Part shown: in pieces, positions 37,966 through 47,858 of the stretch
Position numbering within the stretch: position 1 is the first letter of the stretch
How the letters are laid out: every line of letters begins with the position of its first letter
DNA from: Mycolicibacterium moriokaense
Lineage (GTDB): Bacteria > Actinomycetota > Actinomycetes > Mycobacteriales > Mycobacteriaceae
Reading direction: 5' to 3'
NCBI RefSeq assembly: GCF_010726085.1
Contig: NZ_AP022560.1
Coordinates: forward strand, 1,426,001-1,490,000
DNA length: 64,000 nt
Translations under genes and position numbers: made by a program
Notes under the pieces: generated by a model
What the model was told of the DNA's origin: nothing
The model's input: only the letters and a program-made list of their open reading frames with translations
The model's database searches: none

Positions 37966-38970
37966 ATGAGCTATGTCGCCAGCGGAGGCGAGTTCAACCG
38001 CGACACGAACTACATCACCACGCGAATCACCGCCGACGGTCGCGACGGGTATCCCGTCGAGTCCGGCCGATACCGGCTGGTGGTCGCGCGCGCCTGCCCG
38101 TGGGCCAACCGGGCGATCATCGTGCGTCGGCTGCTGGGCCTGGAAGACGCTCTCTCCATTGGCTTTTGCGGACCCACGCATGACCAGGACAGCTGGACAT
38201 TCGACCTCGACCCCGGCGGCGTGGACCCGGTCCTGAAGATCCCGCGGCTGAAGGACGCCTACCTCAAGCGTTTCCCGAACTATGAGAAGGGCATCACGGT
38301 GCCGGCGATCGTCGACGTGCCGACCGGTGAGGTGGTGACCAACGACTTCGCCCAGATGACGCTGGACTTCTCCACCGAGTGGACCGAATTCCACCGCGAC
38401 GGCGCGCCCCATCTGTACCCCGAACCGCTGCGCGACGATATCAACGAAGTCGCCCAGCGCATCTACACCGAGGTCAACAACGGCGTGTATCGATGCGGGT
38501 TCGCCGGTTCTCAGGACGCGTACGAAAAGGCCTACGACCGGTTGTTCACCGCGCTCGACTGGCTGTCCGATCGGCTGGGGAATCAGCGATACCTGGTGGG
38601 CGACACCATCACCGAGGCCGATGTGCGGTTGTTCACCACGCTGGCCCGGTTCGACCCCGTCTACCACGGCCACTTCAAGTGCAACCGCAACAAGCTCTCC
38701 GAGCTACCGGTGCTGTGGGCCTACGCCCGCGACCTGTTCCAGACCCCGGGTTTCGGCGACACCATCGATTTCGTGCAGATCAAACAGCACTACTACATCG
38801 TGCACTCCGACATCAATCCGACGCAGATCGTGCCGAAGGGTCCGGATCTGTCGAATTGGCTCACCCCGCACGGCCGGGAGGCGTTGGGCGGCAGGCCGTT
38901 TGGCGATGGCACTCCGCCTGGGCCGACGCGCGAGGGCGAGCGGGTGCCCGCCGGTCACTCCGCGGGCTGA
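37966..38970 (+). CDS. Glutathionyl-hydroquinone reductase-like (xi-class GST fold) protein
   Basis: 334 residues. The N-terminal thioredoxin-like domain has the signature RACPWANRAII with the catalytic Cys44 in a Cys-Pro-Trp-Ala motif, and the C-terminal helical domain has YLVGDTITEADVRLFTTLARFD. Xi-class enzymes reduce glutathionyl-hydroquinones. Mycobacteria use mycothiol rather than glutathione, so the thiol partner must differ. The ATG at 37966 has GGAGG just upstream. Confidence 0.85.
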   Translation: MSYVASGGEFNRDTNYITTRITADGRDGYPVESGRYRLVVARACPWANRAIIVRRLLGLEDALSIGFCGPTHDQDSWTFDLDPGGVDPVLKIPRLKDAYLKRFPNYEKGITVPAIVDVPTGEVVTNDFAQMTLDFSTEWTEFHRDGAPHLYPEPLRDDINEVAQRIYTEVNNGVYRCGFAGSQDAYEKAYDRLFTALDWLSDRLGNQRYLVGDTITEADVRLFTTLARFDPVYHGHFKCNRNKLSELPVLWAYARDLFQTPGFGDTIDFVQIKQHYYIVHSDINPTQIVPKGPDLSNWLTPHGREALGGRPFGDGTPPGPTREGERVPAGHSAG

Positions 38971-39449
38971 GGCCAGACGGTCCGTACCGACCACTCCGCG
39001 TGCCACGACGGATGTTCGTTGCCCTCCTCGTCGACGACAATGGTGGGCAGCTGCACGACGAAGCCCTCCAGCTTGCCGCGATGCGGATCCACGGTCGGAA
39101 TGGTCACCGCCAGTTTGGTGTCCGGCGCGAACTCCTCGAGCACGTCGGATCCTTCGTACTTGCGCCCGAGTAGCCAGGGCGCTCTCGATATCTCTGACGG
39201 CACGGACAACTGCACGGGATGCTTCGCGTCGACAGCGAGTTCGCCTACGGTTTCCGGGTTTTCGCAGTCGTTGAGATCGACGACGTTGCAATAGCTGTAG
39301 GGCCCGACCCGCACGAGTTGGCCATCGGTGTAGGCGCTGATCTCGGGATGCTGCGGCGGCGGATGCTGTGCGAGCCGCCAGATCAGCACCCCGCTCGCAG
39401 AGGACGCCACGATCACCACGGCCGCCAGCGCGGCTACGACGCGCTTCAC
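38955..39449 (-). CDS. DUF2771 secreted or membrane-anchored protein
   Basis: 164 residues. The N-terminal segment VVAALAAVVIVASSASGVLI is a signal peptide or anchor; no lipobox Cys is present. The mature part (YSYCNVVDLNDC, LSVPSEISRAPWLLGRKYEG) has a conserved Cys pair. It corresponds to Rv0875c. The ATG overlaps the stop of the upstream MFS gene, so the two are coupled. It overlaps the 3' end of the convergent gene by 16 bases. Confidence 0.85.
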   Translation of the reverse strand: MKRVVAALAAVVIVASSASGVLIWRLAQHPPPQHPEISAYTDGQLVRVGPYSYCNVVDLNDCENPETVGELAVDAKHPVQLSVPSEISRAPWLLGRKYEGSDVLEEFAPDTKLAVTIPTVDPHRGKLEGFVVQLPTIVVDEEGNEHPSWHAEWSVRTVWPQPAE

Positions 39450-41143
39450 TCCTGCGTCACCGCCGCACCGTCGGGGCGCCGCCCGCCCTCCTGTTCGGCG
39501 ACCACCGGACGGTTACCGCCGAGGCCGGGTATCAACGAATCGCCGCGGTAGCTCACCACCGTCTGCGCGAGGCCGACGATCAGGACCGCGCTGACACCGG
39601 TGAACCCGACCCACAGCTGGGTGTAGATCAGCACGCCGATCGCGCCGCCGGCCACCCAGGCCAACTGCAGCAACGACTCCGAACGCCCGAAGGCCGATGC
39701 CCGTGATCGTTCGGGCAGGTCGTCCTGCAGGGACGCATCGAGAGACGCTTTGGCGATGGCGCTTGCCCCGGAGGTGATCAGGGTGGCCACGGCGGCCACC
39801 AGGAGGTTGCCGCTGACGGCGGTGGCCAGCGCGCTCGCGGTGACTGCGATGGTGCAGCGGACGACCACCTGCGCCGGGTGGCCGAGCTTCAGGCGTGCGC
39901 TGGTGAAGTTGCCCGCGAAGTTGCCGATCGCGGCGGCCGCGCCGATGAGGCCGAGGATGCGCAGCTGCTCCCAGCCGCTGGCGTCGTGCGCCTTGGCCAC
40001 GAAGGCCGGGTAGAGGAAGAGGAAGCCCACCATCACCTTGATGGTGCAGTTACCCCACAGCGCGGTGATGATGTTGCGGCCCAACGGTTGTCGTGCCGAC
40101 GACGAACCCTTGTGCGGTTCGGGATGGCGGCGCAGCTCACCGGTGCGACCGTGGTAGCTCAGCGTCGCGGGCACTTCCCCTGCGGTGACCTCGACCCACT
40201 TCGGTATCCGCATCGACAGCGCCGCGCCGGCAACCGAGACGGCGACGACGACGTACAACGCCCCCGGCAGCTCGAACACGCGGAACAGGTACTGCGCGGC
40301 CGCGGCGACGGCGCCGCCGACCATGGTCCCGCCGAGGAGTCCGAACGTCGTCAGCCGGGAGTTCACCCGCACCAGGTCGATCGTCGGCGGCAGCACACGC
40401 GGCGTCATCGCGCTGCGCAAGACGCTGAATGACTTGGACAGCACCATCATTCCCAGGGCACACGGGTAGAGCACCCACGACGGGAAGCTGCCGGTGGCGC
40501 CGTCGAAGTTGCCGATCAGCACCAGCACGAGCACGGTGCGCAGCATGAACGACGTGGCGAGTGCGACGCGGCGGCCGTGCTGCAGCCGGTCCAGCGCCGG
40601 GCCGATCAGCGGGGCGACGACGGCGAACGGCGCGATGGTGATGAGCAGATACAGCGCGACCCTGCCCTTGCTCTCGCCGGAGGCCGCGGCGAAGAACAGG
40701 GTGTCGGCCAGGGCGATGGCCATGGCGGCGTCGACGGCGAAGTTCGCGACGACCGGCCACGTCAGCGCGGTCAGCCCGGACTTGTCGGCTCCGTCGGCGG
40801 TGGCCGCGCGATGCACCAGGCCGTACATCTTGGACCCCATCTCACGGCTGCGCTGCGCCGCGGCGCGCGTGACGGTCACCCGGTGGCCCGCCCCGGCCCC
40901 GACCGTATGCGGCGGCGGCGCGGACGTGTGTGGCCGCGCCGGTTCGTCCAGCGGCGGTAGCCACCGGTTGGCACTTGGCGTGGGGTCGGACCGGCGCGAC
41001 CGGCGGTAGCCACCGTCGATGGGGTCACTGGGGTAGTTGGCCATCCCCGGGTGCTCGCGCGCGTCGGACGGCGGCCGCGGAGGGTAATAGCGAGCGTCAC
41101 GCCGACCAGCCGGGTCCCTGTCATCTCGGCGCGGTCCGGTCAC
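39446..41143 (-). CDS. Major facilitator superfamily transporter with long N-terminal extension
   Basis: 565 residues, corresponding to Rv0876c. The first ~115 residues are Arg/Pro-rich and probably cytosolic and disordered; about 12 membrane segments follow. An ALDRLQHGRR motif marks the loop between helices 2 and 3. GTG start at 41143. Coupled by ATGA to the DUF2771 gene. The substrate is unknown. Confidence 0.85.
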   Translation of the reverse strand: MTGPRRDDRDPAGRRDARYYPPRPPSDAREHPGMANYPSDPIDGGYRRSRRSDPTPSANRWLPPLDEPARPHTSAPPPHTVGAGAGHRVTVTRAAAQRSREMGSKMYGLVHRAATADGADKSGLTALTWPVVANFAVDAAMAIALADTLFFAAASGESKGRVALYLLITIAPFAVVAPLIGPALDRLQHGRRVALATSFMLRTVLVLVLIGNFDGATGSFPSWVLYPCALGMMVLSKSFSVLRSAMTPRVLPPTIDLVRVNSRLTTFGLLGGTMVGGAVAAAAQYLFRVFELPGALYVVVAVSVAGAALSMRIPKWVEVTAGEVPATLSYHGRTGELRRHPEPHKGSSSARQPLGRNIITALWGNCTIKVMVGFLFLYPAFVAKAHDASGWEQLRILGLIGAAAAIGNFAGNFTSARLKLGHPAQVVVRCTIAVTASALATAVSGNLLVAAVATLITSGASAIAKASLDASLQDDLPERSRASAFGRSESLLQLAWVAGGAIGVLIYTQLWVGFTGVSAVLIVGLAQTVVSYRGDSLIPGLGGNRPVVAEQEGGRRPDGAAVTQE

Positions 41144-41232
41144 AGTGAAGATTCTCCCCTATCGGGGCGACAGTGGGCGTGCAGCCGACCGGTGTGGCTA
41201 GCCGCACCGCACGTGGGGCAAAATTGGGCGCA

Positions 41233-42030
41233 ATGGACAGCGTGACGGAATCTGCCGAGCAGGGCGCGGGGTCTCCGACGGAGGACCCGGCGCCCCGCCC
41301 GGACCTGGAGACGGTGCTGCTCGGCGCCGTCGACCTCGCGCGCGCGGCCATCGTCGAATTCAGTGGTGAGGACACCGTCGGGGAGTACCTCGGCGCCAGC
41401 TTCGAAGATCCGACCGCTGCCACCCACCGGTTCCTCGCCGATATGCCCGGCTACCGCGGCTGGCAGTGGGCCGTCGTCGTGGCCGCGTGTCCCGGCGCGG
41501 ATCACGCCACGATCAGCGAGGTCGTCCTCGTCCCTGGTCCGACGGCATTGCTCGCCCCGAAGTGGGTGCCCTGGCAGGACCGGGTCAGGCCCGGCGACCT
41601 GAGCCCCGGCGATCTGCTGGCACCGCCGATCGATGACCCCCGACTCGTGCCCGGTTACATGGCCAGCGGGGACCCGGCCATCGACGAGGTCGCCGCGGAG
41701 GTCGGCTTCGGCCGCAAGCAGGTACTCAGCCCGTGGGGTCGCGCCGACGCCGCCCAGCGCTGGCACGACGGTGAGTTCGGTCCCGGTTCGGCGATGGCGC
41801 GGTCGACGCGTCGCGTGTGCCGCGACTGCGGCTTCTATGTCCCGCTGTCAGGGTCGCTTGGGCTGATGTTCGGTGTGTGCGCGAACGAGATGTCCGCCGA
41901 CGGTCATGTGGTCGACTCCGAATACGGTTGCGGCGCGCATTCGGATACACCGCCGCCGCAGGGCAGCGGTTCGCCGCTCTTCGACCCCTACGACGACGGC
42001 GTGCTCGACCTGACCGAACCCGTCGACTAG
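41233..42030 (+). CDS. DUF3027 family protein
   Basis: 265 residues, corresponding to Rv0877. WQWAVVVAACPGADHATISE and VRPGDLSPGDLLAPP are characteristic of the family. A C-terminal Cys-rich part (RVCRDCGFYVPLSGSLGLMF, then GVCANEMSADGHVVDSEYGC) looks like a four-Cys metal site. The ATG at 41233 is preferred over one 20 codons upstream. The stop shares CTAG with the convergent gene. Function unknown. Confidence 0.85.
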   Translation: MDSVTESAEQGAGSPTEDPAPRPDLETVLLGAVDLARAAIVEFSGEDTVGEYLGASFEDPTAATHRFLADMPGYRGWQWAVVVAACPGADHATISEVVLVPGPTALLAPKWVPWQDRVRPGDLSPGDLLAPPIDDPRLVPGYMASGDPAIDEVAAEVGFGRKQVLSPWGRADAAQRWHDGEFGPGSAMARSTRRVCRDCGFYVPLSGSLGLMFGVCANEMSADGHVVDSEYGCGAHSDTPPPQGSGSPLFDPYDDGVLDLTEPVD

Positions 42031-42482
42031 TTTTCGGCCGCGGCCTTGATCCGCGACAGCGATTCGTTCATCCCGTCGACGAGTTCGCGTTCGAAGTTGG
42101 GCACACCGCCCATCAATGCGTTGACCGAAAGGTTGGAGAAGGCCGACACCCCGTTCTCGGCGTGGCGACTCTCGATGACCCGTGTTCCGTTCTCCGTCGG
42201 CTCCAGTTCGTAGGACCAGACCGTCCCGTTCTGGTCGACGCGAAACGCCAACTTCTTTTCGGGGATGAACTCCGTGATACGACTCGTCGTCGGCCAGAAC
42301 AGGAGGTTACGGCGATTGAAATTCAGCGTCCTGCTGCCCTGCCGCAACGGACCGCCCAGTGCCTTCATCAACCGGCACTGCGGGCTCCACTGCGGCATCA
42401 GTCGTAGATCGGAGATCAGCGACCAGACCTTCTCGACGGGGGCGTTGATTTCGATCTGCGCCTGCAACAGCGGCTCTGCCAT
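42027..42482 (-). CDS. SRPBCC (START-like) family protein, copy 3
   Basis: 151 residues with the helix-grip pattern AQIEINAPVEKVWSLISDLR, RNLLFWPTTSRITEFIPEKK and a C-terminal helix. It is a more distant relative of the 14067/15655 pair. Hydrophobic ligand binding is likely; the ligand is unknown. ATG at 42482 with GGAGG upstream. Confidence 0.85.
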   Translation of the reverse strand: MAEPLLQAQIEINAPVEKVWSLISDLRLMPQWSPQCRLMKALGGPLRQGSRTLNFNRRNLLFWPTTSRITEFIPEKKLAFRVDQNGTVWSYELEPTENGTRVIESRHAENGVSAFSNLSVNALMGGVPNFERELVDGMNESLSRIKAAAEN

Positions 42483-42510
42483 CGCTACCTCCTCGGTGCA
42501 TCAAGCGAAT

Positions 42511-42750
42511 TCAGTCGAGTCCTGTCTGCGCGCCGCGTGATCCGCGCCGCACGGCCCGACGTTGCCACAGAAAGATCGATGTGCCAAGCACGCCGACGCC
42601 CAGCCCGGCCACCGTGAACGGCCGGTACTCGTTAAATGCCGGCACCGTGAACGCCAGCACCGTGGCGATCAACCAGCCCGCAGTGATCACGACGATCACC
42701 GGCCACTGCTTGAGCAGGGCGGGCGGCAGGGGCGGGGGTTGTGGCGTCAT
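42511..42750 (-). CDS. DUF2530 small membrane protein
   Basis: 79 residues: a proline-rich N-terminus, then two membrane helices (VIVVITAGWLIATVLAFTVP and FTVAGLGVGVLGTSIFLWQ) and a basic tail. It corresponds to Rv0879c. It lies 28 bases upstream of the SRPBCC gene on the same strand. Function unknown. Confidence 0.8.
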   Translation of the reverse strand: MTPQPPPLPPALLKQWPVIVVITAGWLIATVLAFTVPAFNEYRPFTVAGLGVGVLGTSIFLWQRRAVRRGSRGAQTGLD

Positions 42751-42810
42751 CGCCTTCGAACGTAGTCCATTACGGCTCGTTCCCGAGGCCCACTAGGTAC
42801 TCTTTGCGTC

Positions 42811-43242
42811 GTGAATGAGCCCGACGGCCGCCTGGCGAACGATCTTTCGCTGGCCGTCATCCGGCTGGCTCGTCAATTGCGCTTCCAGCGTCCGGATTCC
42901 CACGTTTCGCTTTCGCAACTGTCGGCGCTCTCCACGCTTGCCAAAGAGGGCGCGATGACGCCGGGTGCATTAGCCGAGCGCGAGCGGGTTCGGCCGCCGT
43001 CGATGACGCGTGTCATCGCCTCGCTGTGTGAACTGGGTCTTGTTGCGCGCACGGCACATCCGGTCGACCGACGTCAGATCCTGGTGTCTCTGTCGCAGGC
43101 CGGTTCTGAGCTGATCGAGGCGGAGCGCCGCGCGAGCCAGGAGTGGCTGACGCAACGGCTGGCCAAACTCGACGACGAACAACGGGAGGCGCTGTTGACC
43201 GCCGCCGACCTGATGACGGCCATAGTCGACGAAAGCGCGTGA
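42811..43242 (+). CDS. MarR family transcriptional regulator
   Basis: 143 residues from a GTG; TACTCT (42798-42803) is a possible -10 seven bases upstream, consistent with a leaderless mRNA. The winged helix includes [20 protein letters not shown] and [19 protein letters not shown]. It corresponds to Rv0880. The stop overlaps the methyltransferase GTG (GTGA), coupling the two. Confidence 0.9.
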   Translation: MNEPDGRLANDLSLAVIRLARQLRFQRPDSHVSLSQLSALSTLAKEGAMTPGALAERERVRPPSMTRVIASLCELGLVARTAHPVDRRQILVSLSQAGSELIEAERRASQEWLTQRLAKLDDEQREALLTAADLMTAIVDESA

Positions 43243-44057
43243 GCGTCAACGTAATCGACGTCGCAGACCCCGCAGACCCGCGGCTGGACGACTTCCGCGA
43301 CCTCAACAGTGTCGACCGCAGACCCGACCTGCCCACTGGCAAGGGCTTGGTCATAGCGGAGGGCGTCCTTGTGGTGCAGCGGATGCTGATGTCGCGGTTC
43401 ACGCCGCGCGCCATGCTGGGCACCGACCGGCGGCTCAACGAGTTGGCCGGCGACCTGGATGGCGTTGCGGCGCCGTACTATCGCGTGACCGCCGACGTGA
43501 TGGCAGACGTCGTGGGGTTTCACCTGAACCGCGGTGTGCTGGCGTCGGCGTCGCGTCCACCCGAGCTTTCCGTACCAGAGGTACTTGACGGCGCACGCAC
43601 GATCGCCGTCCTTGAAGGGGTCAACGATCACGAGAACCTCGGCTCGATCTTCCGCAACGCCGCCGGCCTCGATGTCGACGCGATCGTGTTCGGCAGCGGA
43701 TGCGCGGACCCGTTGTACCGCCGCGCCGTTCGAGTGTCGATGGGTCACGCCCTGCTGGTGCCCTACGCGTGGGCGCCGGATTGGCCGCAGGACCTGGAGA
43801 TGCTGCGGGACAACGGATTTCGCCTGTTGGCGATGACCCCGGACCCGGCTGCCCGCACACTGGCCGACGCGATGTCCGACGTCGTCGACAAACGGGTGGC
43901 GGTGCTCGTCGGCGCCGAGGGGCCGGGGCTGTCCGAACGTGCCATGCGCGCCAGTGACATGCGGGTGCGCATCCCCATGTCGCGGGGCACCGACTCGCTC
44001 AACGTCGCGACCGCCGCTGCCCTCGCGTTCTACGAACGGTCCAGGCTCGCAAGCTAG
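43239..44057 (+). CDS. TrmH/SpoU family RNA 2'-O-methyltransferase
   Basis: 272 residues. The SPOUT knot motifs are present: motif 1 [14 protein letters not shown] with the catalytic Asn/Arg, motif 2 [12 protein letters not shown] and motif 3 [20 protein letters not shown]. It methylates rRNA or tRNA ribose using SAM; the exact target is not visible. GTG at 43239 overlaps the MarR stop. It corresponds to Rv0881. Confidence 0.9.
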   Translation: MSVNVIDVADPADPRLDDFRDLNSVDRRPDLPTGKGLVIAEGVLVVQRMLMSRFTPRAMLGTDRRLNELAGDLDGVAAPYYRVTADVMADVVGFHLNRGVLASASRPPELSVPEVLDGARTIAVLEGVNDHENLGSIFRNAAGLDVDAIVFGSGCADPLYRRAVRVSMGHALLVPYAWAPDWPQDLEMLRDNGFRLLAMTPDPAARTLADAMSDVVDKRVAVLVGAEGPGLSERAMRASDMRVRIPMSRGTDSLNVATAAALAFYERSRLAS

Positions 44058-44066
44058 ATTGAACCG

Positions 44067-44339
44067 GTGACCGACGACTCGACCCCGTGGGCGATGGGCC
44101 TGACGGTCGCGGCCTTCGTCGCCGCCGTCATCGCGGCAGCCATCATCGTGTTGAGCCTGGGGCTACTTAAGGTGCATCCGCTGCTGGCCATCGGCCTCAA
44201 CCTGGTCGCCGTCGGCGGCCTCGCTCCGACCGTGTGGGAGTGGCGCAAGCGACTGGTCTGGCGTTGGTTCGTGCTTGGTGCCGCCGTCGGCGTGGTGGGC
44301 GCGTGGATCGCGGTGTTCGCGATCGCGATCGGGCAGTAG
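44067..44339 (+). CDS. DUF2537 small membrane protein
   Basis: 90 residues with three membrane helices (LTVAAFVAAVIAAAIIVLSL, PLLAIGLNLVAVGGLA and WFVLGAAVGVVGAWIAVFAI). GTG start nine bases after the methyltransferase stop, probably the same operon. It corresponds to Rv0882. Function unknown. Confidence 0.8.
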   Translation: MTDDSTPWAMGLTVAAFVAAVIAAAIIVLSLGLLKVHPLLAIGLNLVAVGGLAPTVWEWRKRLVWRWFVLGAAVGVVGAWIAVFAIAIGQ

Positions 44340-44344
44340 CCAGC

Positions 44345-45124
44345 TCAGCGCTGTCCGCCGGACCGCACGCCCAGCAGCACGTCCTCCCACGCAGGCACCG
44401 GCGGCTTCCCCTTGCGCGCTCGCGGCTTCGGGGCCGGTTCCGGTTCGGGCTCGAGGTCCAGTTCGGGCTCCGGGAGCGGTTCTGGCTGCGGCTCGGCTTC
44501 CAGCTGCGGGACCGCGGCGACCGGTCGCAACGGACGCGCGAAGTTCGGGTCGATGAGCTCGGCCCCCGCATCGTCGAGCGCGGTCACCGTGCCGCCGTGC
44601 GCGCCGGGGGTGAACCGGAAGTGCGCCACGTTGTCGGAGAGTCCCGCTTTCCACGCCATCTGTACGGTCCAGCGCCCGTCCTCGTTGCGCCAGGCGTCCC
44701 AGTTGGTGGCCTCGGCGCCGAGTCCGCGCGCGATCAGTGACGTCGTCACCGTCTCCAACAGCGTCAGCACCGAGGGGCCGTCGGCCAGCACGGGGTGCGC
44801 CGCAGTAGCCAGCTCGGCTGCGCGCGAACGCTCCAGCAGTACCGGATGAGCGAAGCGCTCGACCCGTGACACGTCGACTCCGGAGGCCGCGGCGACCTGT
44901 TCGACGGATGCGCCGGCGCGAATCTTGGCCTGAATCTCCTTGGGGCGCAGCGTGCTCGGCGCCTCCTCGGTCTTGGAAGGATCCTGAAGAGCGGACTTGT
45001 CGCCGCGCGCGGCGGCGCGCAACCGGTCGTCGGGCAGCAAGAGGAACTTCTCGCCGGAGTCGTCGGCTTCGCAGATGATTTGTTTGCCGTCGACGTCGAG
45101 CCCAACGACTTTGAGTTTCCGCAT
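44345..45124 (-). CDS. sepH: Cell division protein SepH
   Basis: 259 residues. The N-terminal DUF3071 domain begins MRKLKVVGLDVDGKQIICE and contains a helix-turn-helix (IRAGASVEQVAAASGVDVSR), followed by HPVLLERSRAAELA. The C-terminus is acidic and proline-rich (PEPEPAPKPRARKG). SepH binds FtsZ and promotes its assembly in actinobacteria. It corresponds to Rv0883c. It lies downstream of serC on the same strand. Confidence 0.9.
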   Translation of the reverse strand: MRKLKVVGLDVDGKQIICEADDSGEKFLLLPDDRLRAAARGDKSALQDPSKTEEAPSTLRPKEIQAKIRAGASVEQVAAASGVDVSRVERFAHPVLLERSRAAELATAAHPVLADGPSVLTLLETVTTSLIARGLGAEATNWDAWRNEDGRWTVQMAWKAGLSDNVAHFRFTPGAHGGTVTALDDAGAELIDPNFARPLRPVAAVPQLEAEPQPEPLPEPELDLEPEPEPAPKPRARKGKPPVPAWEDVLLGVRSGGQR

Positions 45125-45210
45125 GTCGACCTCCTCCGGGCGTCCACGATGCCCGATCAGAGCGACCCTACTGCGTTATCTGCCTGTTACCAGGTAGACA
45201 CGCGGGCAGG

Positions 45211-46395
<1,185 letters not shown>

Positions 46396-46404
46396 TCAGG
46401 AAAT

Positions 46405-46421
46405 GTGGGTATACGACCCAC
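46405..46421. promoter_or_regulatory. Inverted repeat GTGGGT-ATACG-ACCCAC before the CAP gene
   Basis: Perfect six-base arms around five bases in the divergent serC-CAP gap, 58 bases before the CAP ATG. The centre contains TATACG, which could serve as a -10. It is a candidate operator; no regulator is assigned. Confidence 0.35.
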
Positions 46422-46478
46422 GCTGGAACCAATTTGTATCCATAATGTGATCTGTCGGGGACTGACCTTGGGGTGCAC

Positions 46479-46964
46479 ATGATCAGTCTTGGGAAAGTCT
46501 GCACGCTCGCGCCGCTGTGCGCAGCGGCGGTGACGGTATTGATGCCGATGCTCACCGTTGCGCCGGCGCAGGCCGACGATGGCGGCCAACTGCTCAACGA
46601 GATCAATGCCACGCGCGCGGCGAACGGCTGTGGACCCGTCGCGCCGAATCCACAGTTGACCGCGTCCGCAGCGCGACAAGCCAACGACATGCTGCGCACC
46701 GGCGTGGCCGCCCACACGGGGTCGGATGGCTCCACGCTGGCGCAGCGTGTCGCGGACGCCGGCTACTCCGGTTACGCCGACCTCGGCGAGGTCGTCTTCT
46801 GGGGCACCGGGTTGGCGAGCAATCCGGCAGCGGCCGTCAACTGGTGGATGAACAGTCCCGGTCACCGCGCGATCATCACCAACTGCGGATTGACCGAAGC
46901 GGGCTTCGCCGCGGTGAGCAACGGCGGCAAGATGACCGCGGCGGTCGACTTCGGGACGCGCTAG
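46479..46964 (+). CDS. Secreted CAP/SCP domain protein
   Basis: 161 residues. The signal peptide ends APAQA-DD. The CAP fold follows: LLNEINATRAANGCGPVAPN, AHTGSDGS, WWMNSPGHRAIITN and a final AAVDFG. Bacterial CAP proteins are extracellular with poorly known functions. The ATG at 46479 has GGGG six bases upstream; the GTG at 46473 is possible. The stop shares CTAG with the convergent map gene. Confidence 0.85.
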   Translation: MISLGKVCTLAPLCAAAVTVLMPMLTVAPAQADDGGQLLNEINATRAANGCGPVAPNPQLTASAARQANDMLRTGVAAHTGSDGSTLAQRVADAGYSGYADLGEVVFWGTGLASNPAAAVNWWMNSPGHRAIITNCGLTEAGFAAVSNGGKMTAAVDFGTR

Positions 46965-47737
46965 TTCGTCAGAATCCGGGCGCCGTCGGGGGTGACGGCG
47001 ACGGTGTGCTCGCTGTGCGCGGCGCGCGCACCCGACAGCGTTCGCAGCGTCCACCCGTCGGGATCGTGTCGGTAGTCCTCGGTGCCGTCGCCGATCACCA
47101 TCGGCTCAATCGCGATGACCAGACCCGGACGCAGCTTCATACCCTTGCCGGGCCTGCCCTCGTTGGGCACATCCGGATCCTCGTGCATGGTGCGTCCGAT
47201 GCCGTGGCCGCCGTGATCGGCGAGCAGACCGAAGCCCGCCTCGTGCACCGTTGACGAGATCGCATGGCCGACGTCGCCGAGCCGATTGCCCGGCCGCACC
47301 GCCGCGATGGCCGCGGCCAATGCGGCGTCGGCGGCCTCGATCAGTGCGATGTCCTCCGGACGCGGCGTGCCGACGACGAAGCTGCGCGCCGCGTCACCGG
47401 TCCAGCCGCGCAGGGTCGCGCCGAAGTCGATCGAGACCAGGTCGCCGTCCGCGAGCACATAGTCGTTGGGGATGCCGTGCACGACGGCGTCGTTGACGCT
47501 GACGCACAGCACCGCCGGAAACGGGGTCGGTGCCCAGCGCGGGTGGTAGTTCAGAAAGGGCGACGACGCGCCATGACGCGCGAGCACGTCTGCGGCGATG
47601 CGGTCGAGATCTGCAGTGGTCATACCGGGTTTCGCGGCCTCGGCCACCGCCCGCAAGGCCTCCGCGACGACGGCTCCCGCCTCGGCCATCGCGTCGATCT
47701 CGGCGCACGTCTTCAGCTCAACCACTGTGTGCTCCAT
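46961..47737 (-). CDS. map: Type I methionine aminopeptidase
   Basis: 258 residues. It removes N-terminal Met. All metal and catalytic residues are visible: His87 (VVHGIP), Asp104 (SIDFG), Asp115 (GDAAR), His178 (GGHGIG), Glu211 (AIEPM) and Glu243 (HSEHT). There is no N-terminal zinc-binding extension, so it resembles MapA rather than MapB. The ATG at 47737 directly follows a GTG. It is not at this locus in M. tuberculosis as I recall, so it may be an additional copy. Confidence 0.9.
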   Translation of the reverse strand: MEHTVVELKTCAEIDAMAEAGAVVAEALRAVAEAAKPGMTTADLDRIAADVLARHGASSPFLNYHPRWAPTPFPAVLCVSVNDAVVHGIPNDYVLADGDLVSIDFGATLRGWTGDAARSFVVGTPRPEDIALIEAADAALAAAIAAVRPGNRLGDVGHAISSTVHEAGFGLLADHGGHGIGRTMHEDPDVPNEGRPGKGMKLRPGLVIAIEPMVIGDGTEDYRHDPDGWTLRTLSGARAAHSEHTVAVTPDGARILTN

Positions 47738-47858
47738 CACATCGGGTATCCGACACCGGGCTGGGCCACATCCCGGGATCGGGTCTGTTCATTATGCGGT
47801 ACCGGCGGTACTGTGTACGCCAGCCAGGTCAATGTAAACCTCACGTAGGGAGCGCCGA

